64,000 nucleotides of DNA from Euglena gracilis (lineage: Eukaryota; Euglenida; Euglenophyceae; Euglenales): NCBI GenBank assembly GCA_039621445.1, contig CP154954.1, positions 15,580,140-15,644,139 of the forward strand, read 5' to 3'. Under the pieces are notes generated by a model. That model searched no databases. It was given only the letters and a program-made list of their open reading frames with translations, and was not told where the DNA came from. Positions 11,160 to 21,071 of the stretch are shown piece by piece; the stretch's first letter is position 1, and every line of letters begins with the position of its first letter. Made by a program: the position numbers and the translations under genes.

Positions 11160-11860
11160 GGAATGGGGTATGCCCAAGTTATTCACACGCGAAGGGGTCC
11201 AATCTGGGTAGGATTGCCCCCCCCCCTCTTTCGACTCTGCCATTTCGCCGGGGTCCAAAAATCGGTCAAAAATCGAAAATATCTCGAGCAAACGTACATT
11301 ATTTTCGGAAATGTCTGATGAAATATACCCCTGAGACCACTCTAATACGCCAAAACCACAACCCCATACCTAAAACTAAAAACACTACTAACTAAACCCC
11401 GCCCAATAAAACCCATTCGCCGTTTTGGCCGCCGAAACGCCTTGGCCTTGTGCTTTTGCGGCCCAAAACGGCCATTTTGCGGTGTTTTTTTTTGGCCGTT
11501 TTTGGGCCAAAAATTGATTTTTTTCTAAAATATCTCAACAATGAAGCAAAATCAAAGAAAATGTTCCAGTGCAAAAATGAAGCCCTTGGAATGCTCAATC
11601 CAACCATGGTTTATTTTTCCCTCAACTCTTCGTGTAGCTTGAGTTACGGCCATTTTTCGGCCAATTTTGGCCCGTTTTAGGGCCATTTGGGGCTGTTTTT
11701 GGGGGTTAAAAAATATCAATGTTTTCAAAATATCTCGGAAATGAAGCAAAATCAAAGGAAACATCCCAGGCCTGCTTTGAAGCCCTTGGAACGCCCTATC
11801 TAACACTATTTTGATTTCCCCGCAACTCCCCATCTAGCTCGAGTTACGGCCATTCTTCGG
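11160..11860 (+). repeat. Dispersed ATATCTCG repeat family, copy 2
   Basis: Forward copy with CATTCGCCGTTTTGGCCGCC, CAAAATATCTCGGAAATGAA and CTATCTAACACTATTTTGAT landmarks, somewhat diverged from copy 3. It is followed to 12240 by two direct repeats of a CTCCCGGACCCGGAAAACCT unit (about 11940-12010 and 12100-12220), a unit also seen at 11018-11120. Confidence 0.65.
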
Positions 11861-13148
11861 CCAAGTTTGGCCATTTTGTACAGTTTTTGGCTTGTTTTGA
11901 CTTCGCCGTTTTTTTTGCCAGAAACAATGTTTTTTTTTGCCTCCCGGACCCGGAAAACCTGTCTTTCAGCCGAAAATGAGCATTTTTCGACCCGCCAGCG
12001 TCCCGTTTTGGGCCCGAAACCCATTGACTTTGGGTCAAAACCGGGTCAAAAAAAGTCGAAAAATATCGAAAACAACATTTGCCCGAAACGATGTTCTTTG
12101 GCCTCCCGGACCCGGAAAACCTGTTTTCGAGCCGAAAATGAGCGTTTACGACCCCCCCCCCCGGCGCCCCGTTTTGGGCCTGAAACCCATGGACTTCGGG
12201 TCAAAACCAGGTCAAAAAGTTTGAAAAAAATCCAATAAACCGGGTGTCTGGGGTATGGGGGGGGTTAAGCTTTCATTAACATTTCAAAAATTTTTCGTAA
12301 AATTACTGTAAGTCACCGTAAATTGCAATGATGTCATTTGCAAGTTATAAATTACACGAAATTTGCAATGCAAGTCTTTTCTGGCTTTATTACATGCATG
12401 TCCCATTAAGAGCTCAGCACTATTCAAAACCTGGTGATTAAGTGGGTGTTTATTTTGTTATAATTGTTGAAGTTCGGCAACGATCACCCACATGTAGAAT
12501 TACAAAAAATTAAAAGTATTGCGCCAAAGCGCAATGTGTTTTTATTTTTGCAATGGAAAAAATGGGTGTGCCATGGCACAACTGAGCAATGGAGTCCCCT
12601 CGTTTCATTACTGGGCGCTTTGTGTTCATGCACACTGGGCCCCAGGAGCGCTGTGCCCTTGGACTGTAGAATTCCAAGTCGTTGTTATCGTCCTCTTGCC
12701 TGATTTTGAGGGGCGCCGATTTCAGGTCAAAATTTTCCTTCAGCACCTTTGGCATCAAAGGAAATATTTCTTGCGAGGTGCTGTGGTGGGGCGGGTCGAC
12801 CCTCCCCCCACCTCCCAGAGTTGGGGTTGACCCCCCACCAGACTTTCCCAAACAGCCCTGGCACTTTCGACCCCCACCCCCTTGAGTTTTGGGTTGTGCA
12901 CCAGCACACCCCCACCACAGCCCTGATAGTGCCTCTTTTCAGGGAACCCAAAACCAACCCTGGGGATGGAGTTGTTATGGAGAACCCATGGCCGAAGTGG
13001 AACCTTTTCCTCACCCCCAGATTGCCAAAAAGTCGCCCGAAGTCGTGGTATGCCGTAGTCCTGCTTCCGTGGCCATCGGGCTGGCCCGTCCATTCGCGCA
13101 AAAAAAAATGGGACTCCGGGCCGTTGGCGTCGAGCCGCCGCTGCCCGC

Positions 13149-13300
13149 AGCCTCCCACGGGAAGTACTTCAGCGACAGCGACGTGGACCTGCGTTACATC
13201 AACCCGCTGGTGAACCCGCCCAACGTCTCCGCCTACCGCCTGTGGACCTGCCTGCAGAGCGACGACACGCTCATCGCACAGGCCTGCCAGCTACTCTACG
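13149..13300 (+). CDS. Gene 1 exon (extracellular, FSDSDVDLRYINPLVNPP)
   Basis: Reads ASHGKYFSDSDVDLRYIN, then PLVNPPNVSAYRLWTCL, and ends ACQLLYG. It is one of the best-conserved-looking exons, with strongly biased codons. The 'S.D.D...in.......v.a...yL' pattern resembles the segment that follows the 'LiASs' strand in Cache-containing cyclases. CTG at 13141-13143 gives a nonconventional 3' splice site at 13149. GTAGGT at 13301 looks like a conventional donor, so this gene may mix both intron types. Confidence 0.6.
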
Positions 13301-14092
13301 GTAGGTACCGGCCAGGGGAAGGGTCTGGAAGGGTTTTGCAGGCCTTTGAACACACAGCAACGTCATTAAGAAGGATCTTTTTGTGGATAAATCACCATCA
13401 CCTTTTAGCAGCCTAGCAGAGTCTAAAAAAATGTCAACTCTCCTGAATGAACACCATTTTGTCACTCCAGCACCTCGTGCCAGTAATTTCCCATATTTTT
13501 TCCCTTCAAGTTGTGTCAAAATACATATATTAAATATATATTTAATATTAATACACATTATAAATAGTACATAATATGTAACAATAACTGGGAGATAATA
13601 AATACGTATGAAATACTGGATATTTTCGGCTAAAACCTTTTAAGCAGCACAAAAATCATTATTTTCTCCCCCCTCTCCACCCGAGAAGAACTCGTTTTTG
13701 TCGTTACTAGTGTTTTATGTGTCTTTTTGTGTGGATCCACGTTGTTGTTCTGCCAAGGTCTCAGGCTTGCAGACACCCTTCTCTCCTGACCTCCCCTGTC
13801 CCCAGTCCTGGACGGCCATTCCTGAAATGAAGCCAGGGGCTGTTCTTATCCAGAACCATTTGCACCACCTTCTTTCTCCCTCTCATTCCTCTCGTTGTAT
13901 ATGAGCGATGTATGGAAAGCCCTACCACGTTTTTGAGGTTGGTGTTGCCCCCCCCCCCCCCTCGAGTAAAGGTGGTTCCCCAAGTCAAGGTCTCCTAAAT
14001 TTTCTCTTTCAAGCTTCAACGCAGGGCCACCTTGGGAACCGGCGGAGGATAACCACGATCCCGGTTCCATTCCTGGAATGAAAAATTTTTTT

Positions 14093-14790
14093 AGTCGCGA
14101 GCGACTGGACTTCAGTAATTTCAGTTTTCAAATCACCTCTGTTTGACCCTCAACTCCTTGCCAGGCCCGAATTATTTAGCCGCGAAGGGATCCAAACTGG
14201 GCAGGATTGCCCCCCTTCCAACTCTGTTCTTTCACCGAGGTGAGATTTTCGGTCAAAAAATTGATTTTTCGAAGATATCTCGAGAAAACGCACATTATTT
14301 CCGGAAGTGTCTCACTGATGAAATGCACCCCTGGAGGCCCTCTATCGCCCCCTGTTCACCGTTTTGGCCGCCGACACGCCTGGCCCGTGTTCTGGTGCGC
14401 TTTTGCGGCCCAAAACAGCCATTTTGAGGTGTGTTTTGGCCATTTTTTTTGGAAAAAAATAGATTTTTCCAAAATTTCCCGACAATGAAGCAAAATCAAA
14501 GAAAACGCCCGGAAAGCAAAGAGGAAGCCCTTGGAATGACCTATCCAACCATGGTTTACTTTTCTTCCAACTCTTTGTGTAGCCCGAGTTACGGCCATTT
14601 TTTTCGGCCAAGTCTGGCCAATTTCATGAGCTATTTTGGGCCGTTTTTGGGTAAAAAAAAAAACCGATGTTTTCAAAATATCTCAGAAATGAAGCAAAAA
14701 GGAAATGTGCGGAGGCCTAAATTGAAGCCCTGAAAATGCCCAATCCAACGGTACCCTGATTTCCTTACCCCGCCTAACGCCAGTTATGGC
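14093..14790 (+). repeat. Dispersed ATATCTCG repeat family, copy 3
   Basis: Forward copy, the best match to copy 1 in reverse orientation. Contains AGATATCTCGAGAAAACG, GCCGCCGACACGCCTGGCCC and AAAATATCTCAGAAATGAAG. Together with copy 1 it makes a widely spaced inverted repeat around 12.4 kb. A partial copy in copy 1 orientation is at 35268-35420. Confidence 0.7.
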
Positions 14791-15099
14791 AGTCTGTTTT
14801 GTCTTGGCCGTTTTGAGCTTTTTCTTAGGTCAAAAAAAGTAAAAAAGGTCGAAATAATAGGAATTTTCTTTTGCTCGAAACCATATTTTTTTTTAAGCCT
14901 CCGGGACCTGGAAAAACTATTCTTGATTCCAAAAATAGCGAAATGTTTTCTTCCGGTGCATAGCGCCGGAAAATGAGCAAAGCAACCAGCGGCTTTTTTG
15001 AGCCAACCCAAATTTTCCACCCTATTGGTTTTCTCTGAAGGGTTCGACCCCTAAAATCCAGGACGGTCCATAAGGAAGAGGAAGGACCGCCCATTAAGG

Positions 15100-15305
15100 A
15101 CCGCCCTCGGGCCCCAGTTCTGGACGGCTGAACTGGGGCTTGAACGGGGTCAAAAATGAAAATCCGAAAAACACATTTTTTTGACAGTTTGGGTGGATGG
15201 GCGATGGTCCAAGGATGCCAAAAATGACTTTCTCTCCCCAAAGTCGGCCCGTTTTTGCCAAAATATGGCCGTTTTTTCAGTCGTTTTTCCCATGCATTTT
15301 CCATT
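15100..15305 (+). repeat. Dispersed repeat shared with 17670-17890
   Basis: GGGGTCAAAAATGAAAA, ACACATTTTTTTGA, GGTCCAAGGATGCC and GGCCG.TTTT.CC.GTCGTTTTTCCC-like segments occur in the same order at 17670-17890. Both copies are intronic in gene 1. Confidence 0.6.
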
Positions 15306-16019
15306 GAATGTGCTGGGACGGGAAGTTTCATTCTCGGTTCAGGACCAGGCTGTCTTATAGCCGGGTGCCGACCCCACCCCGGGGGGTGCCTGCCTGGGCA
15401 GGCACTCCAAGGCATTTCAAATCCGACCCCCCCCCCCAGGGGGGGTAGGGCACTCGGCCAAAAGTGCCTAGCAGGCACTCCGGCACCAAAGGCTCCGGAA
15501 GGCTCAAAAAGGCCTATTTTCAAGGAAAATGGCCTTTTTTCTAAGGAAATTTCCTGGGCACAGGCCGGAATCCGACCCCCTGGGGGGGGGGTAGTGCCCG
15601 GGCAGTGCACTCAAGGGCACTCCGGACCACCTCCCCCCGGAGTTCGTAAAAAAACAGCCCCCCGCCCCTCGAGCTCCATAAGAACACCCCTGGCTGGGAC
15701 AAGAGGTTCTGTTGACTGGTCAGCGATATTGGGTGGCCACTGGCTACAGCTCTGGTGACGGGGCTGGCGATGGTTGACCTGGGTGTCGTCGAACACAGAG
15801 GAGGGAACTGAATTGGTTGGGATCCTGCCTTGGGGAAGCTGTTGTGTCAGCCTGAGAAGCGGGCGTCCCGTCAGTAACAGCCGTTTGGGAATACCCGTCA
15901 GACAGGTGGTATTTTATTAGGTGGAATCCTATTGGGTTTTATCGTATTAGGCGTCATTGAATGAGGGAGCATTGTATTGACAATGGTGCGGGGGTGTGGG
16001 GTGTGGAGGCAGTGGTTCG

Positions 16020-16076
16020 TCTCCAGCCCAGCAGTACCCTGCAGTGCACGGTGCTGATGCTGAAGAACCGGGCGTC
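16020..16076 (+). CDS. Possible gene 1 exon (STLQCTVLMLKNRAS)
   Basis: A short open segment in a higher-GC island, reading PSSTLQCTVLMLKNRAS before a GTAATG donor-like site at 16077. It lies where a pre-membrane strand of the sensor domain would be needed. The open frame continues beyond GTAATG for another 100 bases (MGIIDATNARVD...), so the exon could be longer. Weakly supported. Confidence 0.3.
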
Positions 16077-16639
16077 GGTAATGGGAATCATTGATGCCAC
16101 TAACGCTCGAGTGGACCAATCCGTGTCGGACAAGAAGGGCGTCACAGCCGGGGAACTGAACGATTGTCTCCGGAATTGCATTTAGTTCAGGTTTGACCTC
16201 TTCCCCAAAAGGCGCCGGAAGTGCTTTTCCTTTACCCCGTGAACACTCCACGGCAGAACAACGCTTCAATATTTTTCAGGTGTGAGATCCTGACCTGCTG
16301 AACGAGTCAAAGGAACAGCCGAACTTCACTTGAATGTCATCCTCATCCATGCGAAGTACCATCAATGTCCAATGACACTGTCTTTCTTCGAACAAAGCGG
16401 GTGTTCCTGGACGGGAGGGGGGGACCAGACTAAGAGGGACTCAGAGGGACTAGAAAATCTTGGAAAAGCACTCCAAAAATACCGTTGTGTGGTTTTGGCA
16501 TCACACTGGTCATGTTTTTTTTTTGCCAGCTGGCATTTACGTAGTTACGCTGCCCAGCGGCCATGGCAAACGCCTGACGGCAACTGCTTAGTTTGTTTGG
16601 GTGGTTTTCTTTTCTGTTCTTTTTTTTTATCTTTGTGTC

Positions 16640-16842
16640 GAAAGCGGAACCCCCATGGACGGTGGCCACCCCGCCGTACACCCCCGGCCCACCATGGCTC
16701 GGCGGATGCGTGGGCTCCCCCCCCCCCCCGCAGCCCCCCGCCCCAGGTCGCCATCCTGGGGGGCGGTCAGCGCTGTGGCGGTCCTCCTGCCCCTTGGCGT
16801 GGGGCTGTGGCTGGGGACGCGGCTCCACGCGCTGGCGCGGGG
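16640..16842 (+). CDS. Gene 1 exon region: pre-membrane segment and transmembrane helix
   Basis: The 3' part (16746-16842) reads SPSWGAVSAVAVLLPLGVGL and WLGTRLHALARG, a single hydrophobic helix followed by a basic stop-transfer segment. This is the expected transmembrane anchor between sensor and cyclase. The 5' part contains PPWTVATPP in another frame, a plausible pre-membrane strand, so a short intron may lie between 16680 and 16763. The 5' splice site of the next intron is fixed by CAG at 16846-16848, whose downstream bases pair with those before CTG 18087-18089. Confidence 0.6.
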
Positions 16843-16881
16843 GCCCAGGGGTCCGCCCACGCCTACGAGGGTGTGGCCCAC

Positions 16882-17088
16882 CAGGCTTCTTTTCAACTCA
16901 GTAGACCCTCCCGGGGGGGGGGAGTCCAGGGCTGGACATCCCCGGATGCCAGGGGGGGGTCCCAGGCCAGAGTCCCAGGTATGGGTTACAGCACAAAGCA
17001 CATTTTTTTTTGGATATGCGCTCAGACGGCCTGATTTTGGGGGTCCCCTCCCCCCTCCCTTGCTGGGGTCGTTAAAAGAAGCGTGCCC
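16882..17088. mobile_element. C/G-tract-bounded element, copy related to 147-320
   Basis: Left CAGGCTTCTTTTCAAC and right GTTAAAAGAAGCGTG are inverted with two mismatches. The interior (GGGCTGGAC, GGTCC.AGGCCAGA, TATGGGTTACAGCACAAAGC, CTCAGACGG) matches 180-300 closely. It begins 39 bases inside the intron after the transmembrane exon. No TSD was recognised with confidence. Confidence 0.55.
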
Positions 17089-18095
17089 ACCCCGGGAGGC
17101 TGTCGCCGTGGGGAGGGAGGGGTGTCTGACCGGCTGACTTGTCCTGTGGGAAGGTTCACGACAGGGCCCCCTGTTATCACTCAGGTTTGAGCTTACGGGT
17201 TTGTCAGGCGGCAATTTTCAGCAAGGGGAGGGGAGAGTGTCGTCTGCAAACCTGTGAGCTCCAGGGAAATATCTTCCACCCGCTGTTCCCACCGACCACG
17301 ATGGTATTTGAGAATATTGATAGCATTTGCCATTGAAACGGCATTTTTTTTCCAGCTTCTGTGCAACAAAAAAGGCATTATCTCTTGGCCATTAATCACA
17401 TATTTCCAAGGAATGGGACTTGGGAATTATTATTCTGATCTGTGGCCTATTTGGCCTGTGACCTAGTAAAAAAGTATGCTTTCACATCTGTCACAGGCAA
17501 CCTCTGTCTTGGGCAACGTTTCCAGTTGTTTTTTTTTAAATTTATGTCATGGCCCCCTAGTTTAGGGGTGGGGTGTCTCAGGTTGAGGTGGCGCCCCCCC
17601 CCCAAATCAGAGTTCCTGACCCTTGACATCGGGAAATCCATTCACACCCAATCTCTGCCACCCTTGGGCCTGAGGACTGGCCAAGGGCTGGACCCGGGCT
17701 TGAATTGGGTCAAAATGAAAAAAAATAATGAAAAGAAGACACATTTTTGAATTTTTGGCTGGATTGTTGATGGCCCAAGGATGCCAGAATTTTTTTTTAC
17801 CCCCCCCGAAATTGGCCTGGTTTTGCCAAAATACGGCCGGTTTTCCCGGCCATTTTTCCCTTGTGGATTTTGCGTTGGATGCACAGGGACCGGTTTTTTT
17901 TTTTTGCTGAAGGACCGCCCCGCATAAAGCTGGTGCTGACTGGGCCCTGTTTTTTTTGCCACCCGCCATTGAGTATTTGCCCCCAAGTCCATCCCATCTG
18001 TGGCCCCGGCGTTAGTGGCCCCGGCACGCCAGGAACGCCCCCCACCCCCCCACCCCCATGCTGCCTCTCCCGCTGCGGCCGGGGCCCTGCCCTCT

Positions 18096-18155
18096 GATGG
18101 ACCGCATCGCCCAGCTGCAGTTCACAGCCACCGTCGCGAAACCCACCGTGTTCCG
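18096..18155 (+). CDS. Gene 1 exon (juxtamembrane, MDRIAQLQF)
   Basis: Codes MDRIAQLQFTATVAKPTVFR. With the preceding exon it gives LHALARG-MDRIAQLQF, the usual 'L..La..M..ia' juxtamembrane helix of membrane cyclases. The 3' splice site is set by CTG 18087-18089. The downstream intron has CAG at 18160-18162, and CAG.ATTCACTCA pairs with TGAGTGATTCCCTG before the next exon. The boundary is ambiguous by one or two bases because TTCCG is repeated at both ends of the intron. Confidence 0.75.
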
Positions 18156-18419
18156 TCCACAGATTCACTCAACACCTGTGACCCCCACCCTTGGGGGGGG
18201 GGAGGGGTGTGGGGGTGATATTGGCCTGGCCGAGCCTGGCCTAGGGCCAGGCTGGAACTTTTTCCAGCGTTTTCGGCCGATGCTGCGTTTTGTGTGTATG
18301 TGGGTGGGTGTTGGGGAAGGGGGGGGGTGGGTTTTCGAAAAAAAAAGTGGGTGGGTGGGTTTTGGGTTCGGGAAGGAATGCCGCCACCCCTGTGGTTACT
18401 GAGTGATTCCCTGATTCCG

Positions 18420-18479
18420 GGAGCTACACCGCTTCCAGGCCTCCTTCACCCAGATGGAGCGCGGCCTGCGGGCGTTTGG
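18420..18479 (+). CDS. Gene 1 exon (ELHRFQASFTQMERGLRAFG)
   Basis: Reads ELHRFQASFTQMERGLRAF and ends two bases into a Gly codon. The 'E......sF..M..GLr.Fg' pattern immediately precedes the cyclase domain in many protist enzymes. The next intron starts GAACAGGGAC (CAG 18483-18485); the bases from CAG onward are complementary, except at one position, to the twelve bases ending in CTG at 19476. Joining to 19482 restores FG-KFVP in frame. Confidence 0.85.
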
Positions 18480-18535
18480 GAACAGGGACTTTTCACACCA
18501 AGGTGCCCCAGCCCTCCTTGGCCAGGGTGCGGCAG

Positions 18536-18672
18536 CCCCCCCCCCCCGGGAAACTGTCACCCATGGGAACCTGTCACCAAAACCCCGCACTCGCTGACCT
18601 GTCACAAAAGGGACCTGTCACCTAGCTCTGTACTTGTTCACTTGTCAGGTGACAGTTTCCCGGGGGTGGTAG
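18536..18672. repeat. GGGAAACTGTCA / TGACAGTTTCCC element, second copy
   Basis: Left CCCCGGGAAACTGTCACC and right GGTGACAGTTTCCCGGGG are perfectly inverted. Internal ACCTGTCAC units are in direct orientation. Intronic, 57 bases after the RELHRF exon. Confidence 0.6.
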
Positions 18673-19481
18673 CCCGCGCAATTTCAGACCGGGCAGCCGA
18701 GCTTGGCGGCCGTCCACCCCCCCCCCCCAGCGCCGGCCAAGCAAGCTGAAACTCCACGGTGCAAAGCACCAAAAAACCTTGGGGGAAACGGCCCGAATCG
18801 GTCGAAAATGGCGTTGTTGAGGGATTTGCAGCATAGGTTCATTTATCATCTGGCTGACCCCACCCACCCCGGGGAGGGGATTTTCGAGAGTGGGTGGGTG
18901 GATTCGAACCACCCCCTCCCGAGTCTTGGGTCAGATTTTGGCCCAGACGAAGGCCGGAAAACGTTTTTCGGCGTTTTCCGCCGAATTTGCTTGTGTGGGA
19001 GGTTAGGTAGATGGGTGGTTGATCCCGGGGGGGGGGGAGTTCGTGGGTGGGTGGGTTTTCCAAAAAAAATGGGCGGGTGCGTGGGTTTGGGTCCGGGGAG
19101 AAGTGCCCCCCCCATTTTAAAAAGGTTCGGGACAAAACTGTGGCAAATACCATATGGAACAGATGTGGGCAATTTCTTGGTTCCAGCCCAGGTCCACCCA
19201 GCTGTCGGCTCCCCCCCAATCCACCCAAGGCTGTGGGGAATCTCCAAACCCCATGGGTGGTTGGGTGGGGGGGGGGGGCGGCCCCCCCCCCCCCCCCCGC
19301 AGGCCTTCCCCTATTTCTGGGGTGCCGTTTTTTAGGCCGCAGCATTTTTTTCTCGGCACCTTCTCTCTCCGAAGGAATTTTGAATTTTTCTTTTCGCAGT
19401 GCTGTGGTGTGTCAGGTAGGGGTCGCCCCCCCCCCCCCCACCACCAGCCCCCTCAGACCTGTCCGAAAAATCCCTGCATGG

Positions 19482-19514
19482 GAAGTTCGTGCCGCAGGCG
19501 GTGGTGAAAGTGCT
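19482..19514 (+). CDS. Gene 1 exon (KFVPQAVVKVL), 33 bp
   Basis: A 33-base micro-exon coding KFVPQAVVKV plus part of Leu, the conserved '(K/R)(Y/F)VP..vV..L' linker of class III cyclases. Both ends follow the CAG/CTG rule: CTG 19474-19476 upstream, CAG 19518-19520 downstream. Phase (1+30+2 bases) is consistent with both neighbours. Confidence 0.88.
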
Positions 19515-20097
19515 GGGCAGCCTCCCGGCTGAACTGTGGGTTGGTTGAGTAGTTCTTTTTGTCTGGGTATTTCTACGCCTGGCGACGTGATTCAGATAGA
19601 ACTCCCTTTCAAAGCAACCAGCAAATAGATCCGTTTGTCTTTGCATTTTTTTCTCCGCAGGAAAGAAGGGCTTCGTGTCCCCATCCCCCTCTCCAACGTT
19701 GTCGCATGCTGCCATGCCCCTTGCTTGATTGTCTGTGATTTAAATGGAGGGAAGGAATCAGAAGCATCTGCATTACGATCTGGTGAGGTCAGTGTTGGCT
19801 GGAAGCGTGGTGGGGCAGACATTATGTATGTAATGTGGTTCACAAGGTATTTTGAGCCACAACAGTTTTTTTGGGTGTCCACAGTTGAACCACGAAATCT
19901 GAAAAGAAAATAAATACTTGTCCACAGGTGTACAGCACAAAAGGTGAGGGGGATTTTTATGTTTGTTTAACAATGCAGTGATCGCGTGGTTTCGGCATGC
20001 AGTAATGTTTTGCAATTTCATTTCCTTGCTTTTCCTCCATGGTTTGGCGTTTTTTTGGTTCTTTTGAGACGTTTGCATCCACCCGGGGACTGGTTTT

Positions 20098-20137
20098 GAT
20101 TGCTGGCAAAATGCAGGCAAACGATCAAATGTACCCC
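20098..20137 (+). CDS. Gene 1 exon (IAGKMQANDQMYP), 40 bp
   Basis: Codes IAGKMQANDQMYP. Joined to its neighbours it gives VVKVL-IAGKMQANDQMYP-EKLTIMFADIEG, an uninterrupted start of the catalytic domain. CTG 20090-20092 lies at -8 of the upstream intron and CAG 20141-20143 at +4 of the downstream one. Confidence 0.88.
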
Positions 20138-20480
20138 AACCAGGCCAGCATTTGTCTGGAAAGGAACAGGACGATTGGTGGTGAGAATCTTTGCTGCTTG
20201 TTGCTTGGTTCTTTTTCCCAAATGAAAGCGATGTTCAGCACCACAAACCATTGATGCCCTATGGAATGTTAACTGCGGAACGACAGCAATGGAAGCTACC
20301 ATTTCACAATTTTACAACGAACACTCGTACAAAATGACCGTTGCAGTTTATCTTGATCGTTTTTTTTCACCCACCGTTTTGTTTTATGTTATTTCTTCCT
20401 TTCTCAGTTTTCATTTGGTGTATCGGGTCAGCGGGAAATGGCCAATACAGTGGGATAGCACCAAAGCGGTGCCTGCTGCT

Positions 20481-20615
20481 GAGAAACTGACCATTATGTT
20501 CGCAGACATCGAGGGCTTCTCCACCATCTGTGAGAAGGAGACCCCCGCCACGCTGGTCTCCGTGTGCACAGAGTACTTCGAGGCCATGTGCAGCGCCTTG
20601 GGCCCCTTCTTGGCA
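20481..20615 (+). CDS. Gene 1 exon: cyclase catalytic core with FADIEGFS
   Basis: Reads EKLTIMFADIEGFSTICEKE, then TPATLVSVCTEYFEAMCSAL. The Asp of FADIEG is the first Mg-binding residue of class III cyclases, and EYF.aM is the following conserved helix. The 3' splice site is given by CTG 20473-20475. The 5' splice site of the next intron is less clear. GTGAG at 20616 looks conventional, but direct joining to 23118 does not use strict GT-AG borders. Confidence 0.92.
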
Positions 20616-20807
20616 GTGAGCCTCACTTCTTGGCGCCCAAGTCCCATTCCCAGTGGAGGGAGAGGCATGTGCGAACAAACACGTCTTGTTTTTTTTGCAT
20701 TTTTTGTGTTTTTTTGTTATTATTTTGGAAATCTGTGTGTTTCGCATTTTTTGTGTCCCCCACCTTTTTTCCCTGGCAACAAATGTTCCGAATTCTTAAT
20801 CACCTAC

Positions 20808-21071
20808 CCGCCCCCCCCCCCTGTCGTACGACCACCCCTCATTATGACCACCCCCTGGTCACAGGTTGCAGGTCATGGGGGTGTTATGACCACCCCCTCC
20901 GGTCACAGGTTGCAGGTTGCGAAAATTTTAACACCACCTTACCTACGACCGCCCCCGCATTTACGACCACCCCCGGTCACAGGTTGCAGGTTATGGGGGT
21001 GTTATGACCCCCCTCGGTCACAGGTTGCAGGAACCCGGTCGGTCGTACGACAAGGGGGGGGGGGGCGGGTA
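20808..21071. mobile_element. TA-flanked GTCGTACGAC element, copy 2
   Basis: Same layout as 5764-6028: TACCCGCCCC tract, GTCGTACGACC, four GGTCACAGGTTGCAGG units in the same positions, GGTCGTACGAC, G-tract, GGGTA. Differences are a few small indels and substitutions. It lies in the intron after the FADIEG exon. Confidence 0.75.

Noticed and set aside
10213-14427. Similar proteins (WPPTRLARV...CGPK) on opposite strands at 10.2-10.5 and 14.1-14.4 kb
   Set aside because: They are translations of inverted copies of a non-coding intronic repeat with in-frame stops in other copies.
15898-16269. Minus-strand frame overlapping the 16.0-kb island
   Set aside because: No recognised motif; the plus strand gives a more plausible short segment in line with gene 1.
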